In this document: positions 58,338 to 64,000 of the stretch, piece by piece | How the letters are laid out: every line of letters starts with the position of its first letter | Numbering within the stretch: position 1 is the stretch's first letter | Assembly: GCF_000758325.1 (NCBI RefSeq) | Contig: NZ_CP009459.1 | Coordinates: 2,914,001-2,978,000 of the forward strand | From: Cedecea neteri | GTDB lineage: Bacteria > Pseudomonadota > Gammaproteobacteria > Enterobacterales > Enterobacteriaceae | Direction of reading: 5' to 3' | Length of the DNA: 64,000 nt | Notes under the pieces: generated by a model | Seen by the model: only the letters and a program-made list of their open reading frames with translations | Told to the model about the DNA's origin: nothing | The model's database searches: none | Made by a program: the position numbers and the translations under genes

Positions 58338-60509
58338 TTATTCCTCTGGAGACATCTGAGCGGCTTTACGCGCCTGAACGCGGGCAATTGCCGCAGCCAC
58401 TGCAGCTTTGCGTGGATCTTGTTCTTCTTGCGGGGCTGATTGTTCGCTTTCCGCTCTCTGCGCCGCTTTGCGAGCTTTAGCGCGGGCAATGGCGGCTTCA
58501 ACGGCGGCCTTGCGCGGGTCAACGGCTTCTTGCTCAACGGCAGCTGGCTCAGCGCTTTCTGCGTTTTGCGCAGCTTTGCGAGCCTTAGCGCGGGCAATGG
58601 CGGCTTCAACGGCGGCCTTGCGCGGGTCAACGGCTTCTTGCTCAACGGCTGCTGGCTCAGTGCTTTCTGCATTTTGCGCCGCTTTGCGGGCCTTAGCACG
58701 GGCGATGGCGGCTTCAACGGCGGCCTTGCGCGGGTCAACGGCTTCTTGTTCAGCGGCTACTGGCTCAGTGCTTTCTGCATTTGACGCCGCTTTGCGAGCC
58801 TTAGCACGGGCAATCGCGGCTTCAACGGCAGCCTTACGCGGATCGGTTTCGATGCTGGTCGCCGATTCCGCCTGTAGCGCTTTCTCTGCCTGGCGTGCGC
58901 GCGCTTCAGCTTTACGGGCTTCGCGGGCGGCAATCATTTCGCTATTGTCCGGCTTACTGCCTGCTTTCACCACGATAGGCTCATCGCTGGCCTGCGCTTT
59001 TTTGCTTTTTACACGGGCAAGTGCGGCCTGAATGGCATCGTTATCTTTGGCCGTTGGCTGAACCGCCGCGTTTTTATGGCGTTCCAGGCGAGCGGCTTTC
59101 TCACGCTCCAGCCTTTCCTGACGTGCCTCAAAGCGAGCCTTAGCCTCAACGGTACGTTTGGCTTCCAGCTCAATTTCACGGATTTCAGCCTTTTCCTGCC
59201 GGAAGTACTGCACCAGCGGAATATTGCTCGGGCAAACGTAGGCACAGGCCCCGCACTCGATACAGTCCGACAGGTTGTAGGCGCTGGCTTTGTCGTGCTG
59301 CTGGCCTTTGCTGAACCAGTACAGCTGCTGCGGCAGCAGATCGGCCGGGCAGGAGTCCGCGCAGGCGCTGCAGCGAATACAGCCTTGTTCTTCTTCCTGT
59401 TCGCCCATTTCAGCCGGAGACGGGGCCAACAGGCAGTTGGTAATTTTTACTACTGGCACATCCAGCCACGGCAGGGTGAAGCCCATCAGCGGCCCGCCCA
59501 TGATCACTTTCTGATCCTGCCCTGGGCGGAAACCCGCGAAGCTGAGCAGGTGGCTGACCGGCGTGCCCAGGCGCGCCCAGACGTTACCTGGCTGAGTGAC
59601 TGATTCACCGGTTAAAGTGACGACGCGCTCGGTGAGTGGTTCGCCGTCGATGACCGCACGTTTAATGGCATACGCGGTGCCGACGTTCTGCATCAGAATG
59701 CCAATGTCGGACGAACGGCCCCCGTGGGGCACCTGCTTGCCGGTTAAAATCTGCGTCAGCTGCTTGGCGCCGCCGGACGGGTATTTCGTCGGGATGACCC
59801 GCAGCTGCATATCGTGGCTATTGGCCAGCACCGCCCGCATCATCGAAATAGCCTGCGGCTTGTTGTCCTCAATGCCAATAAGAATGCGCTGTGGCTTCAG
59901 AATATGGGCCAGAATGCGCACGCCTTCTATTATTTGCGCGGCGCAATCCTGCATCAGGCGATCGTCGGCGGTAATGTAGGGCTCGCATTCGGCGGCGTTC
60001 ACGATCAGCGTGTCAATTTTATCACCGCCGCCCTGCAGTTTGCTGCCGGTCGGGAACCCCGCGCCGCCCAGCCCGGCCACGCCGAACTGGTGAATGCGTT
60101 CAATTAGGGCTTCACGGCTCTGGCAGCGGTAGTCGCTCCAGCCGTCTCGTTCAATCCAGCGGTCTTCACCGTCGGCATCAAGAATGACGCTAAGTTCGGC
60201 GAGGGCAGAAGGGTGCGCTGTTGAGTGTGGCTCAATAGCTTTAATGGTGCCGGAGGTTGGAGCATGTACCGGCAGCATACGGCCGCGCCCACGGGTCAGC
60301 GGCTGGCCACGCAGGACATAATCACCGGGTTTGACGCACAGTTCGCCTTCCGCGCCGATGTGCTGCTTCAGCGGAATCACGAGCTGGGAGGGCAGAGGAA
60401 CCTGGCGCAGCGGTGTGCCGTTAGACTGGGTTTTCATCTCTGGCGGATGAATGCCGCCGTCAAAGTCCCAAATTCTGTCTTTTTTAAAGCGATTGAAGAT
60501 ATTAAGCAT
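58338..60509 (-). CDS. rsxC: electron transport complex subunit RsxC with C-terminal 36-residue repeats
   Basis: 723 residues. The NADH/FMN-binding Rnf C core is at about 35-370, then two 4Fe-4S clusters ([12 protein letters not shown] at about 375-386 and [12 protein letters not shown] at about 414-425). A coiled, charged region follows, then about four and a half tandem repeats starting [20 protein letters not shown] (about 555-720). E. coli RsxC is 740 residues, with a similar but differently sized repeat tail. It overlaps rsxB by 8 bp. Confidence 0.96.
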   Translation of the reverse strand: MLNIFNRFKKDRIWDFDGGIHPPEMKTQSNGTPLRQVPLPSQLVIPLKQHIGAEGELCVKPGDYVLRGQPLTRGRGRMLPVHAPTSGTIKAIEPHSTAHPSALAELSVILDADGEDRWIERDGWSDYRCQSREALIERIHQFGVAGLGGAGFPTGSKLQGGGDKIDTLIVNAAECEPYITADDRLMQDCAAQIIEGVRILAHILKPQRILIGIEDNKPQAISMMRAVLANSHDMQLRVIPTKYPSGGAKQLTQILTGKQVPHGGRSSDIGILMQNVGTAYAIKRAVIDGEPLTERVVTLTGESVTQPGNVWARLGTPVSHLLSFAGFRPGQDQKVIMGGPLMGFTLPWLDVPVVKITNCLLAPSPAEMGEQEEEQGCIRCSACADSCPADLLPQQLYWFSKGQQHDKASAYNLSDCIECGACAYVCPSNIPLVQYFRQEKAEIREIELEAKRTVEAKARFEARQERLEREKAARLERHKNAAVQPTAKDNDAIQAALARVKSKKAQASDEPIVVKAGSKPDNSEMIAAREARKAEARARQAEKALQAESATSIETDPRKAAVEAAIARAKARKAASNAESTEPVAAEQEAVDPRKAAVEAAIARAKARKAAQNAESTEPAAVEQEAVDPRKAAVEAAIARAKARKAAQNAESAEPAAVEQEAVDPRKAAVEAAIARAKARKAAQRAESEQSAPQEEQDPRKAAVAAAIARVQARKAAQMSPEE
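58345..58850 (-). repeat. 108-bp tandem repeats in the 3' end of rsxC
   Basis: The sequence around GCGGGCAATGGCGGCTTC recurs at 58482, 58590 and 58698, with a diverged unit about 108 bp further, so the period is 108 bp (36 codons). Central units are nearly identical in DNA and the outer ones have diverged. Confidence 0.9.
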
Positions 60510-61080
60510 GGTTATCCGCCGGGATCATACGCACCGGGATGGTCTGCAAATCCCATTTCCAGCTTTCGGTCGTCGGGCTGACGGGGATCAGGTCGATGCA
60601 GCGGGTAGGGCAAGGGTCGACGCAAAGGTTACAGCCTGTGCACTGGTCGCTGATCACGGTATGCATGGCGCGGGTTGCGCCTACAATCGCGTCAACGGGG
60701 CAGGCCTGAATGCATTTTGTGCAGCCGATGCAGTTTGCTTCGTCAATCACGGCGAGCATGCGCACCGGCTCTGCGGCGGTGGCGTCGCCGTCAATCGGCT
60801 GGGGTTCTACGTTCAGGGCGCTGGCAATTTTAAGCATTACGGCTTCGCCGCCCGGCGCACAAAGATTGATTTTTGCGCCCTGGTTGCCAACGGCCTCTGC
60901 ATAAGGGCGGCAGCCTGGGTAACCGCACTGGCCGCACTGGCTCTGGGGCAGCAGTTCGTCAATGCGGTCAACAATCGGGTCTTCTTCTACTTCAAAGCGG
61001 CGAGAGGCGTACCCAAGGATCAGGCCAAACAGCAGCCCCATCAGCGTGACCGAAATAATGGCCATCCACAACGTTGTCAT
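60502..61080 (-). CDS. rsxB: electron transport complex subunit RsxB
   Basis: 192 residues, the E. coli length: one N-terminal membrane helix, a four-Cys cluster site in [18 protein letters not shown], and two ferredoxin 4Fe-4S motifs ([12 protein letters not shown] and [12 protein letters not shown]). It overlaps rsxA by one base. Confidence 0.97.
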   Translation of the reverse strand: MTTLWMAIISVTLMGLLFGLILGYASRRFEVEEDPIVDRIDELLPQSQCGQCGYPGCRPYAEAVGNQGAKINLCAPGGEAVMLKIASALNVEPQPIDGDATAAEPVRMLAVIDEANCIGCTKCIQACPVDAIVGATRAMHTVISDQCTGCNLCVDPCPTRCIDLIPVSPTTESWKWDLQTIPVRMIPADNHA

Positions 61081-61661
61081 CAGAACTTCACCAGCCCGCT
61101 AAAGCCCATAAAGGCAAGGGCCATCAGGCCTGCGGTCACCAGCGCGATAGCGTTGCCGCGAAACGGAGCAGGAATGTCGGCTACCACCATGCGCTCGCGA
61201 ATGGCCGCGAACAGCACCATCACCAGCGAGAAACCCAGCGCGGCGGAAAAACCATACACCGCAGACTGCAGGAAGTTATGGCCCAGGTTGATGTTGAGCA
61301 ATGCCACGCCGAGTACGGCGCAGTTGGTGGTGATTAGCGGCAGGAAGATCCCCAGCAGGCGATAAAGCGCGGGGCTGGTTTTACGCACTACCATTTCGGT
61401 GAACTGCACGACAACCGCGATAACCAGGATGAACGCCAGGGTGCGAAGATAAATCAGGTCCAGCGGCACCAGGATAAGTTCGTCAATGATCCACGCAAAA
61501 ATAGAGGCGAGCGTCATCACGAAGGTGGTCGCCAGCCCCATGCCGATGGCGCTTTCCAGTTTTTTGGAAACCCCCATAAACGGACACAGACCAAGGAACT
61601 TCACCAACACGAAGTTATTGACCAGTACGGTACCCACAAAGAGCAGCAAATAATCTGACAT
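61080..61661 (-). CDS. rsxA: electron transport complex subunit RsxA
   Basis: 193 residues with six membrane helices, NqrE/RnfA family. The N-terminus contains [19 protein letters not shown] and a central ITTNCAVLG, whose Cys is a proposed intramembrane cluster ligand shared with RsxE. It is the first gene of rsxABCDGE-nth. Confidence 0.97.
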   Translation of the reverse strand: MSDYLLLFVGTVLVNNFVLVKFLGLCPFMGVSKKLESAIGMGLATTFVMTLASIFAWIIDELILVPLDLIYLRTLAFILVIAVVVQFTEMVVRKTSPALYRLLGIFLPLITTNCAVLGVALLNINLGHNFLQSAVYGFSAALGFSLVMVLFAAIRERMVVADIPAPFRGNAIALVTAGLMALAFMGFSGLVKF

Positions 61662-61738
61662 GATTCGACCTGAAACAAAAAAAGCCGCCTATTATCGACG
61701 AATCGGCGGGCGGCGACAACGGGCTATCTATAGGGTTA

Positions 61739-62179
61739 TTACGGGTTAATGAAGGTCTGCTTCACTCGCTTCGAACGCTTCAAATAAGGCACCAGTAACG
61801 CGGCCGCAAGCAGAGAAGGCAGCAGCAGCTGAACCGCGACCTTGTCGCTGACCGGCGAAAATGCGAAGGATTTAATCGCCAGCAGCACGGTGAGCAGCAA
61901 CCACAAAATATAATGGCGAACCACATTCTGGCGGCGCTTAAAGAACGCGATAGTCAGCCAGAGGGTATAAGCCCACATCGCCATCGCGCAGCCCACGGAC
62001 AGGCTAAACAGCAGCGTCGTTTTAGCGTCTGCACTGCCCAGCGCCTCGCGGGCTGCCGGGGACAAAATCATCATCAGGAAACTTAACAGCGCCACCGAGC
62101 TGCTGAGCAGCGACATCAGTAGCCAGGCCAAAGGGGCAAGAAGCCAGCCAGCAATGCGCGGGGGTTGGGGCGTCGTCAT
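61739..62179 (-). CDS. ydgK: DUF2569 inner-membrane protein YdgK
   Basis: 146 residues from ATG 62179, with GGAGG upstream; the upstream extension is unsupported. It has four membrane helices, with PPRIAGWLLAPLAWLL at the start and the conserved AFSPVSDKVAV and FINP end. Function unknown. It lies between cnu and rsxA, on the same strand as in E. coli. Confidence 0.92.
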   Translation of the reverse strand: MTTPQPPRIAGWLLAPLAWLLMSLLSSSVALLSFLMMILSPAAREALGSADAKTTLLFSLSVGCAMAMWAYTLWLTIAFFKRRQNVVRHYILWLLLTVLLAIKSFAFSPVSDKVAVQLLLPSLLAAALLVPYLKRSKRVKQTFINP

Positions 62180-62256
62180 GTGTCCTCCCGATTTTAAATA
62201 AGGTGAATAAAGCGGGGGATTATAAGGGATTTTGCCGCTAATGCTACCGGCAGCGG

Positions 62257-62490
62257 CTATACAACGTAACGCCAGACCGTTTTCGGCACGCATCCGAGGT
62301 CAAAAAGGCGCCCGCCGGAGGCCAGTTCGGCCCTGCGGTGATCGGCCGCACGGTACATATTCATGATTTCCTGACTGTCGGTCAGGGTGTAATTCAGGTG
62401 ATCAAAGAGCTTTTCCAGATTTTCCTGCGAGCTTATTTTGCGGAATTTCATCAGGTAGTCCAGGGCACTCAGAGTTGTTGCATTTTCCAT
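62257..62490 (-). CDS. cnu: Hha/YmoA-family nucleoid modulator Cnu (YdgT)
   Basis: With ATG 62490 the product has 77 residues; E. coli Cnu has 71. The Hha-family core is [28 protein letters not shown], then [11 protein letters not shown] and GGRLFDLG. The N-terminus differs from E. coli (ENATTLSAL) and no strong ribosome site is visible, so the start is uncertain. Cnu partners H-NS and StpA in gene silencing. Confidence 0.88.
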   Translation of the reverse strand: MENATTLSALDYLMKFRKISSQENLEKLFDHLNYTLTDSQEIMNMYRAADHRRAELASGGRLFDLGCVPKTVWRYVV

Positions 62491-62502
62491 GGCGGGTATC
62501 AA

Positions 62503-62828
62503 TTAATCACGGTCGGCGGAATGAGAGGCGATGATAATCGCAAACGCGGTCGCGGCTTAGCGCTATTATTACTCGACGGAACAATTAGGAGTTTTCTTTG
62601 CAATGGCCAGGAATATCACGCTCTGGAATACATAAAATCTCCTTAATTTTAATTTACCCTGGCCGTTCTGGCTCAATGATGACGGTTATTTAAAGCCATA
62701 ATAACTGTCAGGATGATTAGCAATAATGGCGGTATTATGCCTGGGCTATGCGCAATCCAGAAACTTGCGGTTGTCGCCCGCCGGGGGATAAGGTGAAATG
62801 CCGGAGTTCATTAAAGAGAGGAAAACAC
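62503..62828. other. cnu/ydgJ divergent region; no blr gene found
   Basis: E. coli has the 41-residue blr gene on the cnu side of this gap. I found no equivalent on either strand. The only start with a good ribosome site on that side (AAGGAG, ATG at 62633) opens a five-codon ORF ending at 62616. GAGAGG precedes the ydgJ ATG. Confidence 0.5.
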
Positions 62829-63869
62829 ATGAGTGATACCATCCGCGTCGGGCTTATCGGTTACGGGTATGCCAGCAAGACTTTTCATGCGCCGCTGATT
62901 TCCGGTACGCCAGGAATGATCCTCGCCGCAGTGTCCAGTAGCGATGCTGAAAAAGTACACGCTGACTGGCCGGGGATGACGGTTGTGTCCGATCCTCAGC
63001 ACTTGTTTAAAGATCCCGCCATCGATCTGATTGTTATTCCTACCCCGAATGATACCCACTTCCCGCTGGCCAAAGCGGCGCTTGAAGCCGGGAAACACGT
63101 TGTCGTTGATAAGCCTTTTACCGTCACGCTATCTCAGGCGCGGGAGCTGGATGCGCTGGCTAAAAAGCTCGGCCTGCTGCTCTCCGTGTTCCACAACCGC
63201 CGTTGGGATAGCGATTTCCTGACGGTGAAAAATTTGCTGGCGGAAGGGACGCTAGGCGAAGTGGCATATTTTGAGTCTCATTTTGACCGCTACCGCCCGC
63301 AGGTACGTAACCGCTGGCGTGAACAGGCGGGCGTCGGCAGCGGTATTTGGTACGATCTTGGGCCGCATCTGCTTGATCAGGCCATCACTCTGTTTGGGCT
63401 ACCAGTCAGCCTGACCGTGGACCTCGCGCAGCTTCGCTCCGGGGCGCAGGCGACCGATTACTTCCATGCTGTGCTGGCTTACCCACAGCGTCGTGTCGTG
63501 CTGCACGGCACGCTGCTGGCGGCGGCGGAAACGGCGCGTTACATCGTGCACGGCACGCGTGGGAGCTACATTAAATACGGTCTTGATCCGCAGGAAGATC
63601 GCCTCAAAGCGGGCGAACGGCTGCCGCAGGAAGACTGGGGTTACGACATGCGCGACGGCGTGCTGACCCTGGCTCAAGGCGAGTTAATGGACGAGCAGAC
63701 GCTGCTGACCGTGCCGGGTAACTATCCGGCTTATTATGCGGGAGTGCGTGATGCTCTGGCCGGTAAAGGTGAGAACCCTGTCCCGGCAGCCCAGGCGATT
63801 CAGGTCATGGAACTGATTGAGCTGGGCATTGAGTCCGCTAAAAAGCGCGCGACGCTGAACCTTGCCTGA
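62829..63869 (+). CDS. ydgJ: Gfo/Idh/MocA-family oxidoreductase YdgJ
   Basis: 346 residues from ATG 62829, the E. coli length, with GAGG upstream; the longer frame starts in the leader. It has a Rossmann domain with GLIGYGYASKTFHAP, PTPNDTHFPLAKAALEAGKHVVVDKPF (with the catalytic-type EKP-like DKP), and the C-terminal substrate domain with YDLGPHLLDQAI. It is NAD(P)-dependent; substrate unknown. Confidence 0.95.
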   Translation: MSDTIRVGLIGYGYASKTFHAPLISGTPGMILAAVSSSDAEKVHADWPGMTVVSDPQHLFKDPAIDLIVIPTPNDTHFPLAKAALEAGKHVVVDKPFTVTLSQARELDALAKKLGLLLSVFHNRRWDSDFLTVKNLLAEGTLGEVAYFESHFDRYRPQVRNRWREQAGVGSGIWYDLGPHLLDQAITLFGLPVSLTVDLAQLRSGAQATDYFHAVLAYPQRRVVLHGTLLAAAETARYIVHGTRGSYIKYGLDPQEDRLKAGERLPQEDWGYDMRDGVLTLAQGELMDEQTLLTVPGNYPAYYAGVRDALAGKGENPVPAAQAIQVMELIELGIESAKKRATLNLA

Positions 63870-63873
63870 GCAT

Positions 63874-63900
63874 AGCCCTCACCGCGTACGGTGAGGGCTT
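63874..63900. terminator. terminator between ydgJ and the next gene
   Basis: AGCCCTCACCG (63874-63884) pairs with CGGTGAGGGCT (63889-63899) across a 4-nt loop, between convergent genes. Confidence 0.82.
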
Positions 63901-63904
63901 ACCG

Positions 63905-64000
63905 TTAATGCAGATTGTTGAAGTTGTAGGTAAAGGTCAGGCTGAAGCGGACGTCCCGGCGACTGCTGTCGCTGGGTAAATCCGCCAGAGGTCTGGCCGC
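63905..64000 (-). CDS. C-terminal end of a probable outer-membrane beta-barrel protein (5' end outside window)
   Basis: The minus-strand frame is open from the window edge to TAA at 63905, giving 31 residues that end RRDVRFSLTFTYNFNNLH. The alternating polar/aromatic pattern looks like a terminal barrel strand, though the last residue is His rather than Phe. The terminator at 63874-63900 supports a real gene end. Too little is present to name it. Confidence 0.5.
   Translation of the reverse strand, partial: AARPLADLPSDSSRRDVRFSLTFTYNFNNLH

Overview
The window is chromosomal DNA of an enteric bacterium (Enterobacterales, almost certainly Enterobacteriaceae). The backbone gene order and many protein lengths match Escherichia coli closely: ydiJ-menI, sufABCDSE-ldtE-lpp-pykF, mdtK/ribE, cfa, punC/punR, purR, ynhF, sodB, mepH, grxD, rnt, gloA-nemA-nemR, ydhL-ydhF, ydhIJK/slyA, slyB, anmK, mliC, pdxH-tyrS-pdxY, gstA, dtpA, the nth-rsx operon, ydgK, cnu, ydgJ. 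I cannot name the genus from sequence alone. Composition is moderately GC-rich in genes with AT-rich promoters, and no phage, transposase, integrase or CRISPR array is visible.

Layout. 1-5.0 kb: the end of ydiJ, menI, then a CPBP protease and an ABC1/UbiB-type kinase that E. coli K-12 lacks here. 5.2-10.8 kb: the six-gene suf Fe-S assembly operon behind a Fur-box-like palindrome, then ldtE. 11.9-13.9 kb: lpp and pykF, with a Cra-like site in the pykF leader. 14.3-18.7 kb: an accessory block (FAD monooxygenase, LysR regulator, alpha/beta hydrolase, frameshifted RidA gene, 46-aa ORF) lying between identical tRNA-Val genes. 18.8-38.8 kb: backbone genes with local additions: an orphan family-1 glycosidase with a CRP site and a LacI-type operator, and a stand-alone eptA-like membrane domain. 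39.5-47.05 kb: an eight-gene cluster inserted between slyA and slyB. 47-64 kb: backbone again, ending in the 3' end of a probable outer-membrane beta-barrel gene.

The most interesting system is the slyA-slyB insert. It encodes two luciferase-family FMN monooxygenases, an M20 deacylase, a GNAT acetyltransferase and an amino-acid ABC importer with two paralogous binding proteins. This is the part list of the Bacillus subtilis ytm (cmo) and yxe S-alkylcysteine / S-(2-succino)cysteine salvage pathways: import, N-acetylate, oxidatively dealkylate, deacetylate to cysteine. I infer a Gram-negative version of that route. An 11-bp inverted repeat covers its first start codon.

Regulatory signals that can be read directly include perfect SlyA boxes at slyA and immediately upstream of a sigma70 promoter of cfa, a PhoP box exactly 12 bp from the slyB -10 element, two NemR boxes, two PurR operators at purR, and CRP plus LacI-family sites at the orphan glycosidase.
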